A DNA stretch of 9,703 bases, taken from an uncultured bacterium (GTDB lineage Bacteria > Actinomycetota > Coriobacteriia > Coriobacteriales > Eggerthellaceae). The stretch is from contig CANSQW010000028.1 of assembly GCA_947649215.1 (NCBI GenBank), positions 1 to 9,703 on the forward strand, given 5' to 3'. The position numbers were made by a program, and so were the translations under genes. Of this stretch, positions 1 to 5,969 are shown one piece after another (position 1 is the stretch's first letter; each line of letters starts with the position of its first letter). Under the pieces are notes generated by a model that was not told the DNA's origin, did no database searches, and saw only the letters and a list, made by a program, of their open reading frames with translations.

Positions 1-1293
1 GGCGGGGCGCCGGCCGAGGGCGCGCTTGACGGCGTAGAAGCTGCCGCGGTGCGGGCAGCCGGCGCAGAGCACCGGGGGGCGCACCGGCAGCGGCCCGTCG
101 TAGGCGGGGGCGCCCGCAGGGGACAGCGCCGCCTCCACCAGGTCGGAAAGCGAGGGGGCGCCGGGCGCGGGCGCGGCGGCCTCGTCGAGCAGGCGGGCCA
201 GGCGGCGAGCGATGTCCTCGACGTCGTTCTCGCCGCGGTCGCGCGCGTCGCCGGTCAGACGACCGCGCACGCGCCAGGCGGCGTGGTCTTCGCCGGCCAG
301 GCGCAGCAGCTCCTCTTCGAGCACCGAGTCCAGCTCCTCGAAGACGACCACCTCGTCCAAACCGGCGGCGAAGGCGCGTGCCGCCTCGTCCGGGAACGGG
401 TAGGGCGTGCCCACCTGCATGAGGCGCCATGCCGGCACGGGGACGCCGGCGCGCTCGGCCTCGCGGGCGATGAGAGCCAGCGCCTCGCGCGCATAGGCGG
501 CAGACACGCCGCCGGCCACGATGCCGAGGGGCGCTGCGGGCGCAGGGGCCGGCGCGCCATCCTGCGCAGGGGCAGCCGCGCCGCCTTCCTCCACGGGGTT
601 GAACGCGGCCCACGCAGGCTCGGCAGAGAAGTCAGCCGCCATGGCGCGCAGGCGCTCGTTGATCTCGCCGTGGGCCTCCCACGCGCGCTTGGGGAAGATG
701 ACCCAGCGCGGATCTTTCTGGAAGCCGCCCTCGGGCACGGGGCGCGCCTCGGTCTTTTCCGCCACGTCGAAGAACGTCGAGGCGTGGCAGATGCGCGTGG
801 TGGGCCGCACGATGACCGGCGTGCCGTAGCGCTCGGACAGGTCGAAGGCGGCCTGCATCATGGCAAAGCCCTGCTCGGGCGTGGCCGGGTCGAGCACCGG
901 CACCTTGGCGAAGGCCCCGAAGCGACGCGTGTCCTGCTCGGTCTGCGACGATATGGGCCCGGGGTCGTCCGCCACGAACAGCACCGTGCCGCCGCGCACG
1001 CCCACGTAGTTGAGGCTGAGCAGCGCATCGCTCGCCACGTTCAGGCCCACCATCTTGCAGGTGAACAGCGTGCGCGCGCCGCAGTAGGCCGCGCCCGCCA
1101 GCACCTCAAGGGCCGCCTTCTCGTTGGTGGACCACTCCACGTGCACGCCTCGGGCCGCGCCCTGCGCGTGACGCTTGGCCACCGTCTCCACCAGCTCGGA
1201 GGAGGGCGTGCCCGGATAGCCGGCCACCACGCGCACCCCGGCCTCCAGGGCCGCGTGGGCGAACGCCTCGTTTCCCATCAGCAGCTGCTTCAT
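1..1293 (-). CDS. iorA: Indolepyruvate:ferredoxin oxidoreductase, alpha subunit (partial, 3' end beyond window)
   Basis: IorA is the thiamine-diphosphate subunit of the cytoplasmic enzyme that oxidatively decarboxylates arylpyruvates (from aromatic amino acids) to aryl-acetyl-CoA and reduces ferredoxin; IorB, expected just downstream, lies off the left edge. The reverse strand is open for 431 codons to position 1. Visible family motifs are the N-terminal GYPGTPSSEL (about residues 25-34), the WSTNEKAALE segment (54-63) with the glutamate expected to activate the cofactor, the conserved ERYGTPVIVRPTTRICH segment in the middle, and LCAGCPHRG (409-417), which opens the C-terminal TPP-binding domain. 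The full protein is normally about 600 residues, so roughly the last third is missing. The ATG at 1293 has AGGAG four bases upstream. An alanine/proline-rich linker around residues 190-210 separates the two domains. The family call is firm; the preferred arylpyruvate is not known. Confidence 0.93.
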   Translation of the reverse strand, partial: MKQLLMGNEAFAHAALEAGVRVVAGYPGTPSSELVETVAKRHAQGAARGVHVEWSTNEKAALEVLAGAAYCGARTLFTCKMVGLNVASDALLSLNYVGVRGGTVLFVADDPGPISSQTEQDTRRFGAFAKVPVLDPATPEQGFAMMQAAFDLSERYGTPVIVRPTTRICHASTFFDVAEKTEARPVPEGGFQKDPRWVIFPKRAWEAHGEINERLRAMAADFSAEPAWAAFNPVEEGGAAAPAQDGAPAPAPAAPLGIVAGGVSAAYAREALALIAREAERAGVPVPAWRLMQVGTPYPFPDEAARAFAAGLDEVVVFEELDSVLEEELLRLAGEDHAAWRVRGRLTGDARDRGENDVEDIARRLARLLDEAAAPAPGAPSLSDLVEAALSPAGAPAYDGPLPVRPPVLCAGCPHRGSFYAVKRALGRRPA

Positions 1294-1390
1294 GTGACTC
1301 CTGTTCTCCCGCTCTTCCCCGATTCGCCAGGGCGACGGGGCCGCCGGCCTCCTGCACGGGACGGGCCGCAGCGTCGCAGCCCGCCCTCCC

Positions 1391-1457
1391 CTGGCGCGAC
1401 GCGAAGGCTACGCCAGAGGGTACGCTGGTCGAAAGCGCACGGCGCGAAGGCTACGCC
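1391..1457. repeat. 14-bp direct repeat at the 3' end of purE and in the purE-iorA gap, with hairpin
   Basis: GCGAAGGCTACGCC occurs at 1401-1414 and again at 1444-1457, a 43-bp step. The right copy contains the purE stop codon, so the last bases of purE are duplicated in the following gap. The left copy sits in an inverted repeat, CTGGCG (1391-1396) with CGCCAG (1411-1416), extendable by CCC/GGG with one bulged base. On the minus strand this could be a weak attenuator or processing hairpin between purE and iorA. No T-tract follows, so I do not call it a terminator. The rest of the 157-bp gap shows no gene. Confidence 0.5.
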
Positions 1458-1915
1458 TCGGCCATCTCGCGCTTGAGGTCGATGACCTTCTGGCGCAGGG
1501 CCGCGTCGCCCGCCCCCATGATCTGCACGGCCAGGATGGCCGCGTTCTTGGCGCCATTGATGGCCACGCAGGCCACCGGCACGCCCGAGGGCATCTGCAC
1601 CATGGAGAGCAGCGAGTCCAGACCGCCCAAATCGCTCGTCTTCATGGGCACGGCGATCACCGGCAGCGGGGTGTAGGCCGCCACCACGCCGCCCAGGTGC
1701 GCGGCCTTGCCCGCCGCGGCCACGATGACGCGCATGCCGCGCTCATGCGCGCCCGACGCCCAGTCGTGCACTTCGGCCGGCTTGCGGTGGGCGCTGGCCA
1801 CCTTCACCTCGTAGGGAATCCCCCACGCGTCCAGCTGCTCCATGCACGGCTCCATGGCCGGCATGTCCGACTTCGACCCCATGATGATGCCGACCAGCGG
1901 CGTCTCCTGCGTCAT
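1451..1915 (-). CDS. purE: 5-(carboxyamino)imidazole ribonucleotide mutase (class I PurE)
   Basis: PurE interconverts N5-CAIR and CAIR in de novo purine synthesis in the cytoplasm. The 154-residue length is typical for a single-domain class I enzyme. Motifs seen are GSKSDMP (13-19, phosphate/substrate loop), SAHRKP (41-46) with the catalytic-region histidine, AAHLGG (71-76) and the C-terminal [15 protein letters not shown] stretch followed by [13 protein letters not shown]. The usual loop form is AAHLPG or AAHLAG; the glycine here is a small deviation. The frame is open 24 codons further upstream to an ATG at 1987, but the ATG at 1915 has a strong GGAGGAG Shine-Dalgarno six or so bases away and starts the conserved region, so I use it. 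No purK is adjacent; iorA follows 157 bp downstream, probably without functional link. Confidence 0.95.
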   Translation of the reverse strand: MTQETPLVGIIMGSKSDMPAMEPCMEQLDAWGIPYEVKVASAHRKPAEVHDWASGAHERGMRVIVAAAGKAAHLGGVVAAYTPLPVIAVPMKTSDLGGLDSLLSMVQMPSGVPVACVAINGAKNAAILAVQIMGAGDAALRQKVIDLKREMAEA

Positions 1916-1993
1916 GGCTCCTCCTCGCCGTCGTGTCCCGTCTGCGCCAGCCGCGTCTCGCGACGTTCGCAGCCGGCGTTCCGTCATCCCGCT

Positions 1994-1999
1994 ATTCTA
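1994..1999 (-). promoter_or_regulatory. Candidate purE -10 element
   Basis: On the minus strand TAGAAT lies about 80 bases upstream of the purE start in otherwise very GC-rich DNA. No recognisable -35 sequence stands 16-18 bases further upstream (that stretch is almost all G on this strand), so this is only a weak candidate. Confidence 0.25.
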
Positions 2000-2066
2000 G
2001 CCCACCAGCCCCCGCCGCCCCCGCCCGCATCGGCCACAGAGCATCCGCCTCTGTACGAGATGCTAG

Positions 2067-2168
2067 TTTTATCGACTATGATCGATAAAAATTTCGATTC
2101 TTACTTTTTATCGACTGTAATCGACAAAAACGCAAATACGCTACTTTTGTCGTTTATACTCGATAAAA
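2067..2168. promoter_or_regulatory. Array of three 24-bp palindromes, exact 39-bp period (probable operators)
   Basis: Three sites share the plan TTTTATCGA - 6 bp - TCGATAAAA. Copy 1 (2067-2090) has perfect 9-bp arms; copy 2 (2106-2129) has one arm mismatch (TCGACAAAA on the right); copy 3 (2145-2168) has TTTTGTCGT on the left and a perfect right arm. Start-to-start spacing is 39 bp both times, leaving 15-bp linkers that are not conserved, so conservation is confined to the palindromes. Each centre carries a -10-like hexamer (TATGAT, TGTAAT, TATACT). The block is AT-rich and ends 25 bp before the ATPase start, which fits autoregulation or control of that gene. The binding protein is unknown. 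Confidence 0.75.
2155..2160 (+). promoter_or_regulatory. Candidate -10 element of the DUF4143 ATPase gene
   Basis: TATACT lies in the centre of the third palindrome and would start transcription near 2167, giving a leader of about 27 bases that holds the AAAGGAGG ribosome binding site (2180-2187). No good -35 is seen at the normal spacing, so the promoter is either weak or activator-dependent. A protein bound to the palindrome would cover this hexamer. Confidence 0.4.
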
Positions 2169-2193
2169 CCCCTCAGGCAGAAAGGAGGCCCTC

Positions 2194-3393
2194 ATGATCC
2201 CCCGCGAACGCTACCTCTCGCGAATCATCCCCTTCATCGACAAGGACGTAGTGAAGGTGCTCATCGGCATGCGCCGCAGCGGAAAGAGCACGCTGCTCGA
2301 GGAAGTGCAGGACATCCTCCTCAACCGAGGCGTGGCGGCCGAGAACATCATCGCGATGAACTTCGAGCCCCTGCGCTGGGAGCAGGCCGCCTCATCCGTC
2401 CAGGCGTTCTACCAGGAGGTGACGAACCTCGTCAGCCAGGCTCAGGGCCGGGTCTACCTGTTCTTCGACGAGATCCAGGCCGTGGAGCACTGGGAGCGCG
2501 CCGTCAATTCCTTCCGCGTGGACTTCGACTGCGACATCTACCTGACGGGATCGAACTCGACCCTGCTCTCCAGCGAGCTCGCAACGCTCATCGCTGGGCG
2601 CTACGTGTCCTTCGAGGTTCAGCCGTTCTCGCTTCATGAGCTGATGAGCGCCGCAGATCTGCCCCCGCGCGAGGCCTATGAGCAGTATCGCGTCCTCGGC
2701 GGCCTGCCCTTTCTCTCGCATATCGGCTATGCGCGCGAAAGCTCGCTCTCGTACCTGCGCGACGTGTTCAACTCCATCGTCCTCAAGGACGTGGTGCAGC
2801 GGCACAACTTCCGCAGCACCGACCAGCTCGAGCGCATTCTCACCTACTTCCTTTCCGAGGTCGGCACCACCTACTCGGTGGACAACATCGCGAACATGCT
2901 CAGGCAGGAGAAGCGCCCCCTCTCGAACGACACGGTGTACAACTACCTCAAGGCAGCTGAGGACGCGATGCTCATCAGCCGCGTGAAGCGCTACGACATC
3001 AAGGGGAAGGCCCTGCTGCGCGGCAGCGAGAAGGTGTACGCCACCGACATCGGGCTGCGCGAGGCGCTGCTGGGAACCAACGCCAGCCGCGTCGACCTCG
3101 TCTTGGAGAACCTCGTGTTCAACGAGCTGCGCCGCCGCGGATACGCCGTCCACGTCGGGAAGATGGGCAGCCGCGAGATCGACTTCGTGGCCGAGCGCGA
3201 AGGCGAGCGCCTCTACATCCAGGTCGCGTACCTCTTGGAGCTCGAGTCCACGCGCGAACGCGAGTTCTCGGCATTCAACGGCATCCCCGATGGGTTCCCC
3301 CGCCTGGTCGTCAGCGCCGACACGGCCGACTGGTCGCGCGACGGCTGCCGCCACTGGAACATCGTCGACTTCCTCCTCGCCGACGCCTGGTAG
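2194..3393 (+). CDS. AAA-type ATPase with C-terminal DUF4143 domain
   Basis: This 399-residue protein belongs to the widespread ATP-binding/DUF4143 family, whose physiological role is not established. The N-terminal ATPase has Walker A GMRRSGKST (25-33), Walker B YLFFDEIQ (88-95, with D92 and E93) and the TGSNS sensor-like motif (118-122). A winged-helix-like middle part (around 215-260, TTYSVDNIANML then TVYNYLKAAEDAMLI) is followed by a PD-(D/E)XK-like C-terminal fold: E311 in NLVFNELRRR, D330 in REIDFVAE and Q343 in YIQVAYLL. Glutamine in place of the usual E-x-K acid suggests a non-catalytic nuclease fold, as in many relatives. The ATG follows AAAGGAGG by six bases. The gene stands alone between purE and tRNA-Phe behind an AT-rich operator array, which looks like an acquired accessory gene. 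No signal peptide or membrane segment is seen. Confidence 0.93.
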   Translation: MIPRERYLSRIIPFIDKDVVKVLIGMRRSGKSTLLEEVQDILLNRGVAAENIIAMNFEPLRWEQAASSVQAFYQEVTNLVSQAQGRVYLFFDEIQAVEHWERAVNSFRVDFDCDIYLTGSNSTLLSSELATLIAGRYVSFEVQPFSLHELMSAADLPPREAYEQYRVLGGLPFLSHIGYARESSLSYLRDVFNSIVLKDVVQRHNFRSTDQLERILTYFLSEVGTTYSVDNIANMLRQEKRPLSNDTVYNYLKAAEDAMLISRVKRYDIKGKALLRGSEKVYATDIGLREALLGTNASRVDLVLENLVFNELRRRGYAVHVGKMGSREIDFVAEREGERLYIQVAYLLELESTREREFSAFNGIPDGFPRLVVSADTADWSRDGCRHWNIVDFLLADAW

Positions 3394-3469
3394 GGAACGG
3401 GCGCGGCGGCCGAGGGGCCGGAGAACGGGACCTGCGGCGGATGGCGAGGCGGGTGAGGTTTCGGACATG

Positions 3470-3497
3470 AAAAAAGGCCCCTGGGAGGGGCCTTCTT
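3470..3497. terminator. Hairpin terminator shared by tRNA-Phe (minus) and the ATPase gene (plus)
   Basis: AAGGCCCC (3474-3481), a TGGGA loop and GGGGCCTT (3487-3494) form an 8-bp perfect stem. Read on the minus strand it begins eight bases after the tRNA CCA end and runs into a T-tract (complement of the A-run 3470-3475), a classic intrinsic terminator. Read on the plus strand it is followed only by CTT, so it should be weaker for the ATPase gene, whose stop codon lies 80 bp upstream. Confidence 0.88.
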
Positions 3498-3502
3498 AAT
3501 GA

Positions 3503-3578
3503 TGGTGGTCGGAGGGGGACTTGAACCCTCGGCACGCGGATTTTCAGTCCGCTGCTCTACCAACTGAGCTACCCGACC
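3503..3578 (-). tRNA. tRNA-Phe (anticodon GAA)
   Basis: The minus strand folds as a 76-nt tRNA with encoded CCA (3503-3505). The acceptor stem GGTCGGG pairs with TCCGACC, the D-arm is GCTC/GAGC, and the anticodon stem GCGGA/TCCGC encloses the loop CTGAAAA, giving GAA for phenylalanine. The variable loop is GTGCC and the T-loop TTCAAGT. The T-stem GAGGG/CCCCC has one A-C mismatch (positions 50-64). It is transcribed as a single gene between its own promoter and a terminator. Confidence 0.97.
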
Positions 3579-3587
3579 GGATGCGCT

Positions 3588-3615
3588 GGAACCGTGGCGC
3601 TTAGGCGCTGGTTCC
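3588..3615 (-). other. Hairpin in the tRNA-Phe 5' leader
   Basis: GGAACC and GGTTCC (3588-3593 and 3610-3615) form an outer 6-bp stem around an inner GCGC/GCGC pairing. The structure lies wholly in the predicted 45-nt leader between the transcription start and the mature 5' end, ending nine bases before it. It may help leader folding or RNase P processing; this is inference. Confidence 0.5.
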
Positions 3616-3629
3616 GGAAGCGGATATAC

Positions 3630-3658
3630 ATTCTATAGGTGAGCACGCCGAAGCGCAA
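3630..3658 (-). promoter_or_regulatory. Promoter of tRNA-Phe
   Basis: On the minus strand TTGCGC (3653-3658) and TAGAAT (3630-3635) are separated by exactly 17 bp. Start of transcription would be near 3623, about 45 bases upstream of the mature tRNA. It is the best sigma-70-type promoter match I find in the window. Confidence 0.7.
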
Positions 3659-3735
3659 GGACAAATTGCGGAAAATACCGGTGGAGCGGCGAAGAGCACG
3701 GCTGGGCCCGTCCGGCGCGCAGCCGCCCGTGCTCC

Positions 3736-3800
3736 GGGATCCGGCATCCCGCCCCTCCCCTGCGGGGCGCGCCCGCGGCCGGAGAGGCCGCGGGCGACGC
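3736..3800 (-). other. Cluster of GC-rich hairpins downstream of the chaperone gene (possible operon end)
   Basis: The strongest has perfect 11-bp arms CGCCCGCGGCC (3770-3780) and GGCCGCGGGCG (3786-3796) around a 5-nt loop, beginning about 35 bases after the stop codon of the torD-like gene. Two smaller inverted repeats follow: GCCCC/GGGGC (3751-3755, 3764-3768) and GGGAT/ATCCC (3736-3740, 3746-3750). None is followed by a T-tract, so termination here would be non-canonical, or the hairpin may serve as a 3' stabiliser of the operon mRNA. Apart from these hairpins and the tRNA promoter, 3579-3830 shows no gene. Confidence 0.55.
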
Positions 3801-3830
3801 GCGGGAGGGAAGGCGCGGCCCCGCTCCCGC

Positions 3831-4448
3831 CTACAAGGCCTCGACGGCCTCGGCAGCCAAGGCGAGCAGGCGGGCGTAGAAGTCGTCGTCGATCCGGGCC
3901 GCGTACTCGGCGGCCCGGCCGAACCAGAGTCGGGCGTGCGCATCGGCGAAGCTCCGCAGCAGCCGCTGGGCAGCCGCAGCCTCGTCGCCGTCGCCGCAGG
4001 CAGCCTGGGCGAGCGACGCCATGAACTCCAGCTCACACGCCAGGGCGTCGGGCTTCAAGCCCTCCGCCACCACGCCTCGGGCGCCCCACCCGGCAGGATC
4101 GAACCCCACCGCGCGGTAGCACGAGAGCACGTGGTCGGAATGGCGCGAGCGCAGGGGCCCGAAGCGCAGACGGCCGTCCTCCTCGTAGGCCTCGCGCACG
4201 CTCCCCTCCACCAACGGCAGGTAGTAGGGGCTCGCGGTTACCACGAAGCGGTCGAAGAACCGCTGCTCCAGGGCCTCGCCCGGCGTGACCGCCGCGAAGC
4301 GGTCATCGCCGAGCGCCTCGGCCACGCGCTGCACCTCGCCCACGACGGCCTCGTCGGGCTGCTGGGCGAGGGCCCGGGCGACGGCATCCGCCACCAAGGC
4401 GAACCCCCGCAGCTGGGCGGCGTCGAGGGTAGGGGCGTTGTCGGTCAT
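3831..4448 (-). CDS. TorD/DmsD-family molybdoenzyme assembly chaperone
   Basis: This 205-residue cytoplasmic, all-helical protein is of the type that binds the twin-arginine signal peptide of a molybdoenzyme and holds it until cofactor insertion is complete. Evidence is the family-like segment RFFDRFVVTASPYYLPLVEG (about 63-82), the RHSDHVLSCYRAVGFDP stretch (about 100-118) and KPDALACELEFMASLAQ (about 130-146), which matches the DHLAxELEFMA signature of TorD proteins. Length is normal. It is the last gene of the reductase operon, 15 bp after the membrane subunit, with AAAGGA seven to eight bases before its ATG. Its likely client is the Tat-exported catalytic subunit encoded at 5970-9074. The family call is good; the exact subfamily is not assigned. 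Confidence 0.88.
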   Translation of the reverse strand: MTDNAPTLDAAQLRGFALVADAVARALAQQPDEAVVGEVQRVAEALGDDRFAAVTPGEALEQRFFDRFVVTASPYYLPLVEGSVREAYEEDGRLRFGPLRSRHSDHVLSCYRAVGFDPAGWGARGVVAEGLKPDALACELEFMASLAQAACGDGDEAAAAQRLLRSFADAHARLWFGRAAEYAARIDDDFYARLLALAAEAVEAL

Positions 4449-4463
4449 GGCCGAAGTCCTTTC

Positions 4464-5321
4464 CTACAGGAAGATGGGCACGGCGGCCATCACGACGGCA
4501 TAGCGGAAGGCGAAGCCGCCCACCAGGATGCACACCCACTCGGCAAGCCCGTACCACGCCGGCGCCTTATCGCCCTGGCGCTGGCGAAGGACGGCCAGGG
4601 CCAGCGGAGCCACCAGGCCCACCGCCACGACGCCGCCCCAGAACACCACCGCCTGGGAGCCGGACACCAGGTTGGCCACGGACGCCGCGGCCGCGGCCGC
4701 GCCGCTGCCGGAGGTGCCGGACACCACGGCCAGCAGCAGAATGAGCGCCGCCGCCTCGGCCACCGGCAGCACGAGGGCCGCCCGCGACACCCACGAGGGA
4801 GCCGCAGAGCCGCCGCCCGCCACGCGGGTAGCCAGGCCCCAAGCCGCATAGCCCGTGTAGGCCGCCGACACCAGGAAGGCAATCGGCAGCGCGGTCAGGC
4901 TCCACAGCGGGAAGGCCGGGGCGGTGCCCAGCAGCACGCCCGTGTAGAGGGAGACGCCCAGGCCGAGCACGGCCGTCACGATCTCCAGGGCCCTCGGCGG
5001 CTGCTTCTTCGCCAGCATCATGCCCGCGCAGACGATGGCGCCCACCAGGAACAGGCTGATGAAGATGACGCCCCAGGCCATGACGGACCCGAGGTTGCCG
5101 ATGAGGTGCACGAAGCGCAGCGGGTGCATCATGCCCCCGCGGGCGTCGACCGCCAGAATGAGGGCGCCCAGGCCGACGGCCACCACGGCCACGGCCACGG
5201 CGGCCAGCTTCGCCTTGCGCGCCGCGTCGTCACGGCCGCAGGCGAAGGCCGCGAAGATGAACGTCCATGCGCCCATTCCCGCCAGGAACAGGTCGATGGC
5301 GACAATTCCATCCCAAACCAT
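4464..5321 (-). CDS. NrfD/PsrC-family membrane subunit (quinol-oxidising anchor)
   Basis: This 285-residue hydrophobic protein has about eight predicted transmembrane segments and begins with VWDGIVAIDLFLAGMGAW, the characteristic first helix of NrfD/PsrC/TtrC proteins. It should anchor the complex in the cytoplasmic membrane and pass electrons from menaquinol to the Fe-S subunit. The helices contain HPLRFVHLIGNLGSVMAWG (about 96-114), where the family places quinone-site and loop residues, and a final GFAFRYAVVMAAVP helix. Its ATG shares one base with the TAA of the Fe-S subunit gene, and GGGAGG lies five bases before it, so the two genes are translationally coupled. No haem-binding motif is seen. 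It resembles TtrC and PsrC more than DmsC in length and start, but this is inference. Confidence 0.9.
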   Translation of the reverse strand: MVWDGIVAIDLFLAGMGAWTFIFAAFACGRDDAARKAKLAAVAVAVVAVGLGALILAVDARGGMMHPLRFVHLIGNLGSVMAWGVIFISLFLVGAIVCAGMMLAKKQPPRALEIVTAVLGLGVSLYTGVLLGTAPAFPLWSLTALPIAFLVSAAYTGYAAWGLATRVAGGGSAAPSWVSRAALVLPVAEAAALILLLAVVSGTSGSGAAAAAASVANLVSGSQAVVFWGGVVAVGLVAPLALAVLRQRQGDKAPAWYGLAEWVCILVGGFAFRYAVVMAAVPIFL

Positions 5322-5956
5322 TACTGCCTCCCCTCATAGGGGGCGATCACGTTGCCTCCCTTGTGCACAGCCGACACCGGCTTGGCAGCCAGGGTCTCGT
5401 CGAGCCCGATGTAGTAGACGCGAGGCTCCATGCCCAGGTCCTCCATCAGGCCCTTGGCCTTGTCCCCAGCCTCCGCGAGCTTCTTGGAGATGTCGCTGTC
5501 GGGGTCGTTCAGGTCACCGAACATGCGCGAGGTGGTCACACACGTGCTCACGCAGGCGGGCAGCAGGCCCTCGGTGGTGCGGTGGTGGCAGAACGTGCAC
5601 TTGGACACGTCGCCGGACTCCTCCACCATATAGCGGACGCCGTAGGGGCAGGCGGCCATGCAGTACTTGCAGCCGATGCACTTGTCCTGGTCGATCTGCA
5701 CGGTGCCGTCCTCGGCCTGGTAGCTGGCGCCGGTGGGGCACACGCTCACGCAGGCGGGGTTCTCGCAGTGGTTGCACAGCTTCGGCAGGTTCGCGCGAGT
5801 CACGCGGCCGTCCTCCGTCTCGGCATCCCAGCTCTCCACCCACGTGTTGAACTTGGTCAGGGGCGGCTCGTTCTCCTGCTTGCAGGCGACCGTGCAGGCG
5901 TTGCATCCGATGCAGACGCCCAGGTCGATCAGCATGCCCAGTCTCTTCTCACTCAT
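5321..5956 (-). CDS. 4Fe-4S ferredoxin-type electron-transfer subunit (TtrB/DmsB/PsrB-like)
   Basis: The 211-residue protein carries sixteen cysteines in four groups that bind four 4Fe-4S clusters: C15-x2-C18-x2-C21-x3-C25; C61-x2-C64-x4-C69-x3-C73; C93-x2-C96-x2-C99-x3-C103; C120-x2-C123-x11-C135-x3-C139. It would wire the membrane quinol site to the molybdenum subunit. There is no signal peptide, so export presumably occurs as a hitch-hiker with the Tat-tagged catalytic subunit, the known behaviour of this family. A GTG at 5962 is also in frame, but the AGGAGG (5966-5971) stands nine bases from the ATG and only three from the GTG, so I chose the ATG. This Shine-Dalgarno overlaps the stop codon of the preceding gene. 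All cluster ligands are present. Confidence 0.93.
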   Translation of the reverse strand: MSEKRLGMLIDLGVCIGCNACTVACKQENEPPLTKFNTWVESWDAETEDGRVTRANLPKLCNHCENPACVSVCPTGASYQAEDGTVQIDQDKCIGCKYCMAACPYGVRYMVEESGDVSKCTFCHHRTTEGLLPACVSTCVTTSRMFGDLNDPDSDISKKLAEAGDKAKGLMEDLGMEPRVYYIGLDETLAAKPVSAVHKGGNVIAPYEGRQ

Positions 5957-5969
5957 GGTCACTCACCTC

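Noticed and set aside
49..1476. 475-codon open frame on the plus strand
   Set aside because: It is antisense to iorA, whose motifs are unmistakable on the minus strand.
2392..3468. 358-codon open frame on the minus strand
   Set aside because: It is a shadow of the DUF4143 ATPase with low-complexity composition.
3503..3578. Integration of a mobile element at tRNA-Phe
   Set aside because: No integrase and no duplicated tRNA 3' end were noticed in the window; the ATPase gene alone does not prove an element.
3639..5339. 566-codon open frame on the plus strand
   Set aside because: It lies opposite the chaperone and membrane subunit genes, consists largely of Arg, Gly, His and Gln, and has no domain.
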